From: Paenibacillus sp. FSL K6-1330
Lineage (GTDB): Bacteria > Bacillota > Bacilli > Paenibacillales > Paenibacillaceae
Assembly (NCBI RefSeq): GCF_037976825.1
Contig: NZ_CP150269.1
Coordinates: forward strand, 4,539,501-4,603,500
Direction of reading: 5' to 3'
Length of the DNA: 64,000 bases
The notes below the pieces were generated by a model. It saw nothing but the letters and a program-made list of their open reading frames with translations, was not told where the DNA came from and did no database searches. Positions 53,337 through 61,037 of this stretch are shown here, piece by piece; position 1 is the first letter of the stretch, and each line of letters begins with the position of its first letter. A program made the translations under genes and the position numbers.

Positions 53337-53400
53337 ATTGTCAATCTCTCCTTATGAGTGTATTGGTTAATAACTACACAATTATTGTAGAGTAGACAGT

Positions 53401-53454
53401 TTACTTTACGGAAGTACGTACTTATAAGTGAGATACTTACGTGGAAGTAAGTAA
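53401..53454 (-). promoter_or_regulatory. Candidate HxlR binding sites
   Basis: On the minus strand two related blocks occur, TTACTTCCACGTAAGTA (within 53433-53452) and GTACTTCCGTAAAGTAA (53401-53417). They lie 65-115 nt upstream of hxlA. A -10-like TACAAT follows at about 53388 without a good -35, as expected for an activated promoter. Confidence 0.6.
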
Positions 53455-53515
53455 TATGGAGGGACAAGGGTTAGTTGCTTCATTTTTTTCTGTTATGCAT
53501 GCTGTCTCAATGCGG

Positions 53516-53702
53516 CTGGTAAAAAACAATTAAGCCTGTTTGTTCACTTTCGACTGACATCCGGCTGTGGTTTAATATAATTGTCAGGCCGGACAAAATG
53601 ATCGGAAAGGAGGCTGAACGAATTGATTCAGAATATGGAGGTGGCATCCGCATAAGCGGGTGTCACGTTTAGGGGAGCCCTATATAGGGCTCCCCTTCAT
53701 TT
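53516..53702 (+). ncRNA. 187-bp small-RNA unit, copy A
   Basis: The unit has a sigma-A promoter (CTGACA-N16-TATAAT at 53554-53581), a ~110-nt transcribed part and a terminator (AGGGGAGCCC/GGGCTCCCCT, 53671-53696). The transcribed part holds four stems in a row: TTGTC/GACAA, CTGAA/TTCAG, an 11-bp stem GTGGCATCCGC/GCGGGTGTCAC with loop ATAA, and the terminator. AAAGGAGG 9 nt before a TTG (53623) opens a 10-codon ORF, MIQNMEVASA, that ends inside the third loop. Copy B aligns over 187 bp without gaps. It is followed by the kinase gene, whose ribosome site is 13 nt after the terminator. Confidence 0.65.
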
Positions 53703-53721
53703 GAAAACTGGAGGAAACGCG

Positions 53722-54267
53722 ATGTCATATTTAGGTCAACCAGCCGTTATCGTCGTCACTGGCGTCATGGCCTCTGGTAAGTCGACGGTAGCCCAGCTGC
53801 TAGCGGAGAAGTTTGAACGCGGGGTCCATTTGCGAGGGGACTCGTTTCGGAAAATGATAGTCAGGGGCAGAGAAGAAATGCTTCCGGATGCTTCGCTAGA
53901 GGCGGAGAGGCAGCTCGCATTACGGTATCAGCTATCCGCCTCCGCTGCCAGAACCTATGCTGAAGCCGGTTTTCATGTCGTTCTGCAGGACGTCATTCTC
54001 GGCCCGGCGCTGCACCAAATAACCGAAATGCTAAACGACCTTCCTGTCTTCGTTGTTGTACTGAACCCATCCGAGAATGCCATTAGCGCACGCGAGCAGA
54101 TACGTGACAAAAAAGGCTACGGGGTATGGACCATCTACGAGCTGAACCGGCGGTTGACTATCGAAACGCCAAGGATCGGCCTGTGGCTGGATACCTCCGA
54201 TTTATCTCCTGAAGAAACGGTTGAAGAGATTTGGAAGCGGATGTGGGACGAGGGGCAGATCCGTTAA
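53722..54267 (+). CDS. P-loop kinase/phosphotransferase-like protein
   Basis: 181 residues. Walker A GVMASGKSTVAQLLA near residue 14, then HLRGDSFRKMI, a lid with Arg residues (SAREQIRDKKGYGVWT) and WLDTSDLSPEETVEEI near the end. The layout is that of AAA_33/chloramphenicol-phosphotransferase-like small-molecule kinases; the substrate is unknown. GGAGG is 7 nt before ATG 53722. It lies downstream of copy A's terminator and upstream of copy B, so the RNA pair brackets it. Attenuated expression by read-through is possible. Confidence 0.8.
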   Translation: MSYLGQPAVIVVTGVMASGKSTVAQLLAEKFERGVHLRGDSFRKMIVRGREEMLPDASLEAERQLALRYQLSASAARTYAEAGFHVVLQDVILGPALHQITEMLNDLPVFVVVLNPSENAISAREQIRDKKGYGVWTIYELNRRLTIETPRIGLWLDTSDLSPEETVEEIWKRMWDEGQIR

Positions 54268-54299
54268 AATAAACCCGGTATCATTCATGACAAGGCTTC

Positions 54300-54486
54300 C
54301 TGGTAAAAAACAATTAAGCCTGTTTATTCACTTCATTCCCGCCGTCAGCCATGGTTTAATATAGATGTCCGGCTGGACCAAATGATCGGAAAGGAGGCTG
54401 AACGAATTGATTCAGAATATGGAGGTGGCATCTGCGTAAGCGGATGCCACGTTAAGGGGAGCCCCGTATAGGGCTCCCCTTCATTT
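54300..54486 (+). ncRNA. 187-bp small-RNA unit, copy B
   Basis: It aligns with copy A without gaps. A 50-nt block (AAATGATCGG through GTGGCATC) is identical, as is the first 26-nt block upstream of the promoter. The 11-bp stem reads GTGGCATCTGC/GCGGATGCCAC with a GTAA loop: three differences from copy A, each keeping a pair (C-G to U-G, U-G to U-A, G-U to G-C). The 10-codon ORF (54407-54439) encodes the same peptide through synonymous codons. The -10 is weaker (TATAGA) and no -35 is obvious. No plus-strand gene follows, so it cannot be a leader. Confidence 0.65.
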
Positions 54487-54490
54487 CATT

Positions 54491-55510
54491 TTACTCATAG
54501 ATCACGGCTTTGATCTCGTCGCTATCGATATTGTTTTTGTCGTACCAGTAGAATCCCGTATCGATCTGCGGTTCAACCTTCTCCCCTTTGATGGCTGCCA
54601 CAGCGGCTTTTACCGTCTCGTATCCGATGCCTACCGGATTTTGCGTGATGGCTCCCGCCATTGTCCCGTTCTTGATTGCGTCAATCTGTGCTTTTCCGGA
54701 ATCGAATCCGACCACGATGATCTGACCTTCCTTTTTCATCTCCGTTACTGCGTTAATGACGCCAACCGCAGAACCTTCATTCGCCCCGAATATCCCTTTC
54801 AAATCCGGATGCGCCTGCATCATCGCCTTGGCCAGGTCTGTCGATTTCAGGTGATCCCCGCCTCCATATTGAATGTCAACAATCTCGATATTCGGATACT
54901 TCTCTTCGATCTGCTTCTTAAAACCGTCGCGGCGGCTAACCCCCGTTACGCTGGTCTGGTCATGGACCACCATGGCGATTTTGCCTTCATTTCCGATGAG
55001 CTCCGCCATTTTGTCTGCCGCAAGCGCGGATGCAGCCATATTGTCCGTCGATGCCGTCGTGACCGGAATGTCGCTTTCCACGCCCGAATCGAAGGCGATG
55101 ACAGGGATGTTGTTTTCCTGGGCTTTTTTCAGATAAGGTATGGAGGCCTGGCTATCCAATGCGGCAAAGCCGATCGCGCTTGGTTTCTTGTCGAGTGCTG
55201 CCTGCAGCATTTCGATCTGCTTATCCACCTGGGATTCCGTCTCCGGTCCTTCAAAGGTAATCCGTACGCCAAGCTCTTCCCCTGCCTGCTCGGCACCCGC
55301 TTTTACCGCCTGCCAGAATTGGTGCTGAAAGCCTTTGGAAATGATCGGGATGTAGATTTCTCCTTCGGCTGCAGAACTGGAACCTGAACCCGATCCGCCC
55401 TCGCTTGGACTGTCGGTTCCTCCGGCAGCGTTATTGCCCGTTGAACCGCAAGCCGCCAGCATACTTGCAGTTAGCATGAGAATCAGAGCCAATACGGATA
55501 GCTTTTTCAT
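54491..55510 (-). CDS. Monosaccharide-binding lipoprotein of an ABC importer
   Basis: About 339 residues, a ribose/xylose/galactofuranose-type binding protein (periplasmic-binding type I fold). Lipoprotein signal with LAAC, followed by a Gly/Ser linker, then IYIPIISKGFQHQFWQAV and GFDSGKAQIDAIKNGTM. It is the last gene of the six-gene sensor/transporter set. ATG 55510 lies 9 nt after GGGGAG; upstream ATGs at 55546 and 55519 are less well placed. It feeds the permease at 55628 and the ATPase at 56631. Confidence 0.9.
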   Translation of the reverse strand: MKKLSVLALILMLTASMLAACGSTGNNAAGGTDSPSEGGSGSGSSSAAEGEIYIPIISKGFQHQFWQAVKAGAEQAGEELGVRITFEGPETESQVDKQIEMLQAALDKKPSAIGFAALDSQASIPYLKKAQENNIPVIAFDSGVESDIPVTTASTDNMAASALAADKMAELIGNEGKIAMVVHDQTSVTGVSRRDGFKKQIEEKYPNIEIVDIQYGGGDHLKSTDLAKAMMQAHPDLKGIFGANEGSAVGVINAVTEMKKEGQIIVVGFDSGKAQIDAIKNGTMAGAITQNPVGIGYETVKAAVAAIKGEKVEPQIDTGFYWYDKNNIDSDEIKAVIYE

Positions 55511-55627
55511 AATCTTCATCTCCCCTTGTTTATCAAAATAGTACATCTATAGAACTTCCATCCATGGAAGCTTCTAACCCGTTAACATTCGGCTAACTTA
55601 GCGCGGAACGCAGCTCTAACAAAAGGC

Positions 55628-56596
55628 TTACGCTTTGCGTCTGCGCAAAATATCCGCATACACCGCGAGTATGATAACGAACCCTACGACAACGGTTTGC
55701 CACTCCTGCGGCACGGACAGAATGCGTAATCCATTCGTCAGCACACTCATGATCAAAGCTCCGATCACCGTACCGATGATGGTCCCCTTCCCTCCGCTGA
55801 GCGAAGTTCCCCCGATCACGACCGCCGCAATGGCTTCCAGCTCATACCCGGCACCCAGGGCCGGATTGGCCGAGTTCAGCCTCGATGCCATCATGACACC
55901 GGCCAAGCCGGTAAAAGCGCCGGTTAGGGTGTAAATGACGATTTTCCAGAAGCCCACATGGACGCCGGACAATCGGGTCGCCTCCTCGTTGCTGCCCAGT
56001 GCAAAGTTATACCGGCCGATAATGGTCTTCGATAAGATGAGGTAACCCACAACCGCCGCAATGAAGAAAATAACGACCGCATTCGGAATATCGAGGCCCG
56101 GTATCAACCAGCCCAGCACACTGCCTTGGGACACCTCGGCAAAGCTTTCCGCGTCGTTGAAATAGACCGGCTTGGCTCCGGAGATAATCAGTGCCAGTCC
56201 TTTGGCAATCATCATCATCGCCAGCGTTGCGATAAAAGGCGGGATCTTCATCTTCGCCACCGCCGTTCCGGACAGAAGCCCGCACAGCGCGCCCGTCAAG
56301 ATGCCGCCAAGGATGCCGACAGGAACCGGTAATCCCCAGAAGGTGATGCATACGCCGGTCATAACACCGCTCAGCGTCATGACCGTCCCGACGGACAGAT
56401 CAATGCCGCCGGTAATGATGACAAAGGTAGATCCCAAAGCCAGCACGCCGATCACCGCGGTCGAGAGAAGAATGCCCACGATATTGGAGAACTGAAAGAA
56501 ATTGCTGGATGAGAACGTAAAGAATAGAATGAGAACGACCAGGCTGGCTAGAGCCAGCACTTGCTGCAGCGCACCCGATTTGATTTGAATGTTCAT
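55628..56596 (-). CDS. Monosaccharide ABC permease, RbsC/XylH type
   Basis: 322 residues, nine or ten membrane helices. The family signature GGIDLSVGTVMTLSGV and the late EAIAAVVIGGTSLSGGKGTI are present. AGGAGG stands 9 nt before ATG 56596, well inside the longer frame to 56713, which overlaps the ATPase gene. It forms the homodimeric channel for the ATPase just upstream. Confidence 0.92.
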   Translation of the reverse strand: MNIQIKSGALQQVLALASLVVLILFFTFSSSNFFQFSNIVGILLSTAVIGVLALGSTFVIITGGIDLSVGTVMTLSGVMTGVCITFWGLPVPVGILGGILTGALCGLLSGTAVAKMKIPPFIATLAMMMIAKGLALIISGAKPVYFNDAESFAEVSQGSVLGWLIPGLDIPNAVVIFFIAAVVGYLILSKTIIGRYNFALGSNEEATRLSGVHVGFWKIVIYTLTGAFTGLAGVMMASRLNSANPALGAGYELEAIAAVVIGGTSLSGGKGTIIGTVIGALIMSVLTNGLRILSVPQEWQTVVVGFVIILAVYADILRRRKA

Positions 56597-56630
56597 CTGC
56601 TTATTCCTCCTGACGTGTATGGATAACGGC

Positions 56631-58130
56631 TTACATTCTCGCTGTAGCCAGATGCATAATGCTTTCTTGGGTCGCCTCTTCATGTTCCAGCTCGCCTGTA
56701 ATCCGGCCTTCACACATCACGAGAATCCGATGACTCATTCGAAGGATTTCAGGCAGCTCCGACGAGATCATGATGATTGATTTGCCCTGTGCCGTTAGAT
56801 CGTTCAGCAAACGGTAGATTTCGCTCTTGGCCCCTACATCGATCCCGCGGGTCGGTTCGTCGAAGATCAGAATGTCGCAATCGCGGGTCAGCCATTTGCC
56901 GATGACGACTTTCTGCTGATTGCCGCCGGAGAGGTACTTTACTTCCTGGTCCACATGTGGTGTTTTGACCTTCAATCGCGACACTATTTCCTCTGCCTGC
57001 TCGCGAATCCTGGCCGTACTCATCCAGCCCCCGGGACACACGAAGTTACCGTATGACGCGATAGCCACATTGCTCTTCACATCCAGATCGACAACGCATC
57101 CATAGCGCTTACGATCCTCGGATAGATAGCCGATCCCTTGGCGCACCGCATCGTGGGGGCCCTTGATCGTTATCTTGCGGCCATGAACGTGGATCTCGCC
57201 GGATTGAATGCGGTCGGCACCGAAGATCGCCCGGGCAAGCTCGGTCCGCCCCGCGCCAACCAGCCCTGCAATGCCAAGGATTTCTCCCTTTTTCAGAGTG
57301 AAGTTAATGTCCTTCAAAGTTCGACCTTGATTCAGTCCTTTAACCTCCAATACCGTCTCACGTTCACCTGCGCTCCTCTCCGGCTTCGAGGTCTCGTAGA
57401 TTTGCCGGCCAACCATCTTGGAAATAATGTCCTGGGTGGTAACTTCAGCTGTGGATACCGTATCGATGTACTGCCCGTCACGCATGACCGTAATGCGATC
57501 CGTAATTCGCTTGATCTCATCCATCCGATGGGAAATGTAAACGATTCCAACTCCGCCTTCTCGAAGCTGACGAATGATGCGAAACAAATCCTCAATCTCG
57601 GTTTCGCTTAAAGCCGCAGTAGGCTCATCCATGACCAGCACGTCGGCGCTATAAGACAATGCCTTGGCAATCTCCACCATCTGCTGCTTGGCAACCGTTA
57701 GTTCCGAAACCTTGATGGATGGGTCCATGTCCAGTCCCATCCGCTCGAACAGTTCCTTCACTTGTCGGTTTAGCGCCTGCTCATCCAGAAACAATCGGAG
57801 CTTTCGTCGCGGCTCCCGCCCGATGAATATATTCTGAGCAACTGTCAGATCGGGCGCCAAGTTCAATTCCTGATGGATCATGCTGATCCCCGCGTCTTGT
57901 GCCGCTTTCGGATTCGTTAAATCCACGGGCTGCCCCTTGTACGTGATCGTTCCTGCATCCTTCTGGTATACGCCGGTCAGGATTTTCATCATGGTTGATT
58001 TGCCAGCACCGTTCTCACCCATAAGCGCATGAACCTCACCGCGCAGCAGTTCAAATCGGCAGTTATTTAATGCAAGCACGCCCGGAAATCCCTTCGTGAT
58101 TCCTTCCATCTGTATCAATACTTCGCTCAA
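56631..58130 (-). CDS. Monosaccharide ABC ATPase, RbsA/XylG type
   Basis: 499 residues with two ABC cassettes: GENGAGKST (Walker A, residues about 38-46) with ELTVAKQQMVEIAKAL and DEPTAAL, then the second half with a degenerate Walker A, GLVGAGRTELARA, plus LSGGNQQKVVIGKWL and DEPTRGIDVGAK. This is the normal RbsA architecture. Start TTG 58130 in a G-rich context. It lies between the anchored binding protein and the permease. Confidence 0.94.
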   Translation of the reverse strand: MSEVLIQMEGITKGFPGVLALNNCRFELLRGEVHALMGENGAGKSTMMKILTGVYQKDAGTITYKGQPVDLTNPKAAQDAGISMIHQELNLAPDLTVAQNIFIGREPRRKLRLFLDEQALNRQVKELFERMGLDMDPSIKVSELTVAKQQMVEIAKALSYSADVLVMDEPTAALSETEIEDLFRIIRQLREGGVGIVYISHRMDEIKRITDRITVMRDGQYIDTVSTAEVTTQDIISKMVGRQIYETSKPERSAGERETVLEVKGLNQGRTLKDINFTLKKGEILGIAGLVGAGRTELARAIFGADRIQSGEIHVHGRKITIKGPHDAVRQGIGYLSEDRKRYGCVVDLDVKSNVAIASYGNFVCPGGWMSTARIREQAEEIVSRLKVKTPHVDQEVKYLSGGNQQKVVIGKWLTRDCDILIFDEPTRGIDVGAKSEIYRLLNDLTAQGKSIIMISSELPEILRMSHRILVMCEGRITGELEHEEATQESIMHLATARM

Positions 58131-58263
58131 AACCCCTCACCTCTCAAGCTGGCACCTTTTATGAATCATTGTACAAATCGTTCCCCTTGCGGAGGAATGG
58201 AATATTCTCTGATCGATGTTGAATAATCTATGATCTGTTAACAGGACCCCATAAAGGAAGAAG

Positions 58264-59244
58264 CTACTCTTCCACAAAGGGAAAGAGCAGCTTCTGGTTC
58301 TCCTCGGTATACATATTGTCTTTGTTGATGACTACGGAATCGGTGTACACGTTGCGTGACACCTTGTCTCCTTCGATGATGGATACGGCTGTTTTGATGC
58401 CTAAATAGCCGATGTTGAAGGGTTTCTGAACGATCGTGGCTTGCAGGACTCCCTCTTCGAGCAGCTTGACTTCCTTCACCGAGCTGTCGAATCCGACCAG
58501 CTTGACCTTGCCCCCCAGCCCCAGTTCTCGAATCGCTCTGCCTGCCCCCACCGTAGAAGGCTCATTCAGTCCCACGATTCCATTCAGGTCAGGCCTCTCC
58601 AGCAGCAGCTTCTTCGTGATTTCATAGGCTCTCTCCTCCTTGCCTTCGCTATAGTAAGTGCCCACAATTTCCGTGCCGCTGCGCGACTCCAAAATACTTC
58701 GGACCCCTTGTTCCCTCTCGATCTGCGTCGAGGTCCCCTGTACGAAACTGACGATAGCAACCTTGGCATCTGCCGGGAGTAATGAAGAGAGCTCTTTGCC
58801 TGCCTTCTGTCCAGCATTCACATTGTCGGTCGCGATCAAGCTCTGCGCATAATCACCATTAACGGCGGAATCAATCATAATTAGCGGGATGTCAGCCTTA
58901 CGAATGGACTCTGCTACGGGAACAAGGCGGTTATAATCTCCAGCGGCCATGACAATCGCATCCGGCTTCTGTTTGATGGCTTCCTCCAGCAATTGGATCT
59001 GCAAGTCCACTTCGATTTCCTGGGTGGGTCCTACCACCGAGACATCCACACCGAATTCACGAGAAGCCGTGTTCACCCCTTCAATCAGTACCCGCCAGAA
59101 TTCAATTTCATCCAGTGCTTTAACACCCACGATGATCTTCTTGGCACCAGGCTCTGCCTTGGACCATTGAAAGGCGACATAACCCAGGATTAGCACCGAA
59201 ATCAGCAGCAGTAAAATATATCGCAGTCTCATGTACGACTTCAT
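58264..59244 (-). CDS. Membrane-anchored sugar-binding sensor protein
   Basis: About 326 residues. One N-terminal helix (YILLLLISVLILGYVAF) without a lipobox, then a type I sugar-binding fold (VGVKALDEIEFWRVLIEG, VMAAGDYNRLVP, GFDSSVKEVKLLEEGV). Its ATG overlaps the kinase stop as ATGA, so it is made with the kinase. In Clostridium the pair XylFII-LytS works this way: an anchored binding protein reports sugar to the kinase. The same role here is an inference. GGAGGGGG is 7-8 nt before ATG 59244. Confidence 0.87.
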   Translation of the reverse strand: MKSYMRLRYILLLLISVLILGYVAFQWSKAEPGAKKIIVGVKALDEIEFWRVLIEGVNTASREFGVDVSVVGPTQEIEVDLQIQLLEEAIKQKPDAIVMAAGDYNRLVPVAESIRKADIPLIMIDSAVNGDYAQSLIATDNVNAGQKAGKELSSLLPADAKVAIVSFVQGTSTQIEREQGVRSILESRSGTEIVGTYYSEGKEERAYEITKKLLLERPDLNGIVGLNEPSTVGAGRAIRELGLGGKVKLVGFDSSVKEVKLLEEGVLQATIVQKPFNIGYLGIKTAVSIIEGDKVSRNVYTDSVVINKDNMYTEENQKLLFPFVEE

Positions 59245-61037
59245 GGCACATCCCCCTCCAAGCTCCGCCATTCCTCCGGATGAACAGCTGGAATGAGCAC
59301 CTTTACGCATGTCCCCGATCCGGGCTCGCTCGTATAGCTAAGGCCATATTCCGCTCCAAAATATAACTGAATCCGCTGGTGGACGTTCGCAATCCCAACG
59401 CTGTTTCTCGCTGGGTTGCCTTCTTTGGACGTTAGCAGAGTCTCAACCTTGGACTGATCCATGCCGATGCCGTCATCCCTGACTTGAAACTCGATCCGGT
59501 TATGTTGAAACTTCCCTGTAATCGTGACCGTTCCCGGACCTTCCTTGTTCTTGATGCCATGATAAATGGCATTCTCCACCAGCGGCTGCAGCAGCACCTT
59601 CAATGTCAGATACGGGTAAAGTTCGCGATCGATAGCCAGGGCAAAACGGATTTTGTCCTGGTATCGCATTTGTTGTATTTTTAAATAATTCGTTATATGT
59701 TCCACCTCGGTAGCAATCGGTATCATCTCCCTCCCTTTGCTGAGCGAAGCTCGAAACAACCTTGCTAAAGCCGATGTCATCAGAATCACCTCATCATGCT
59801 TCTTGCTTTCGGCCATCCATATGATGGAATCCAGCGTATTATAGAGAAAATGGGGATTGATTTGGGCTTGCAGGGCATTCAGCTCGCTTTTCCTCTTAAT
59901 TTCCTGCTCTACCACGATCTGATCCATCAATTCCTTAACCTTCAGCACCATCACGTTGAAGCTGCGGGCCAGGCCGGAGATTTCCCTGGAATGCCCCACG
60001 GGAACCCGGATATCGAAATTCCCCTTCTCCACTTCCATCATTTTCTCTTGGAGTTTCTTGATGGGACGCGTCAGGTTCCGGGAGATGACAACGGAAAACA
60101 GCACGCCCACGCCAAGACATAACAACCCCGCTATAGCAAAAGAAAGCTGCATTTGCTTCTTATTGTCCACCAGCTCATTCTCATAAAAAACGCCAACGAT
60201 TTTCCAGCCGAAATCCGTATCCTTGATGCTGTATATCCGGCTTGCCCCGCCCTCCTTCACGACAAATCCCCCTTGCTTGTCCGAAATTACCCGCTCTAAT
60301 CTCTCCGTCTTCAAATTGCTGTAGAGCAGCTGCTGCTGCGGGTGATACACAATCCGGCCTTGACGGTCAATCACAAACACGTAACCCCGGTTCCCCAGAT
60401 CCAGCTTGCTGAGCATATCGTTAATCACCTTGAAGTTGAGATCGATCAACAGAATGCCCAGCCCATTCGAAGGATTCACGCCGCTGAGCTCGCGGCTCAG
60501 TGATACGACCCAGCGGTACTCTCCCTTGATGACCGGCTGTACATGGGACGAGGAGATCACTGTCTGTCCCTTGTTTTCCTTCGCCTGCCGATACCAGGGC
60601 TGCTCCGATAACGCAATATAGGGATTCAGTTCGGCGTCCGCCCGATCGGAGATAAAGGTGTCGCCGGCTCCAAAAATATTAATCGACGCAATATCTTTGC
60701 GCGAAACCCGAATCGAGTGGAAATATTCCGATATCTTCGCTTTCAATATAGCCAGTTCCGCAGGCTGCAGTTCATCGGCCGAGGCCAGATATTCTCTGAC
60801 GTTCGGATTGTTCATCGCTGCGAGCGAGATGTCCTTCATGCCCGTAATGTAGGTTTGGATATTCGCATTCACTTGATTGATCAGCTCGGAGGTATAACTC
60901 TCCGCCGTTTCGCGAACAGCCGATTCGGACAGCCGATAGGAGATGAAGATCAGCAGCAGCGCCGTAAACAGCACTAACATCACGAAGGAGCTGGCGATGC
61001 GGGATTGAATGGTTTTGATTCGCTGCGGTGCCTTCAT
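59241..61037 (-). CDS. Sensor histidine kinase, YesM/LytS type
   Basis: About 598 residues. Membrane helix at about 15-35; an extracellular double-Cache-like domain (35-290; FISDRADAELNPYIALSEQPWY in part, YVFVIDRQGRIVYHP); a second helix; HAMP (about 305-375); the His-kinase domain with the phospho-His in QINPHFLYN (near 393); and HATPase (490-590; VENAIYHG). It signals to the response regulator just upstream. Start ATG 61037 overlaps the regulator's stop (ATGA); ATG 61043 is possible. Confidence 0.92.
   Translation of the reverse strand: MKAPQRIKTIQSRIASSFVMLVLFTALLLIFISYRLSESAVRETAESYTSELINQVNANIQTYITGMKDISLAAMNNPNVREYLASADELQPAELAILKAKISEYFHSIRVSRKDIASINIFGAGDTFISDRADAELNPYIALSEQPWYRQAKENKGQTVISSSHVQPVIKGEYRWVVSLSRELSGVNPSNGLGILLIDLNFKVINDMLSKLDLGNRGYVFVIDRQGRIVYHPQQQLLYSNLKTERLERVISDKQGGFVVKEGGASRIYSIKDTDFGWKIVGVFYENELVDNKKQMQLSFAIAGLLCLGVGVLFSVVISRNLTRPIKKLQEKMMEVEKGNFDIRVPVGHSREISGLARSFNVMVLKVKELMDQIVVEQEIKRKSELNALQAQINPHFLYNTLDSIIWMAESKKHDEVILMTSALARLFRASLSKGREMIPIATEVEHITNYLKIQQMRYQDKIRFALAIDRELYPYLTLKVLLQPLVENAIYHGIKNKEGPGTVTITGKFQHNRIEFQVRDDGIGMDQSKVETLLTSKEGNPARNSVGIANVHQRIQLYFGAEYGLSYTSEPGSGTCVKVLIPAVHPEEWRSLEGDVP

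Noticed and set aside
54641..55387. 248-codon plus-strand open frame
   Set aside because: Antisense to the sugar-binding lipoprotein gene.
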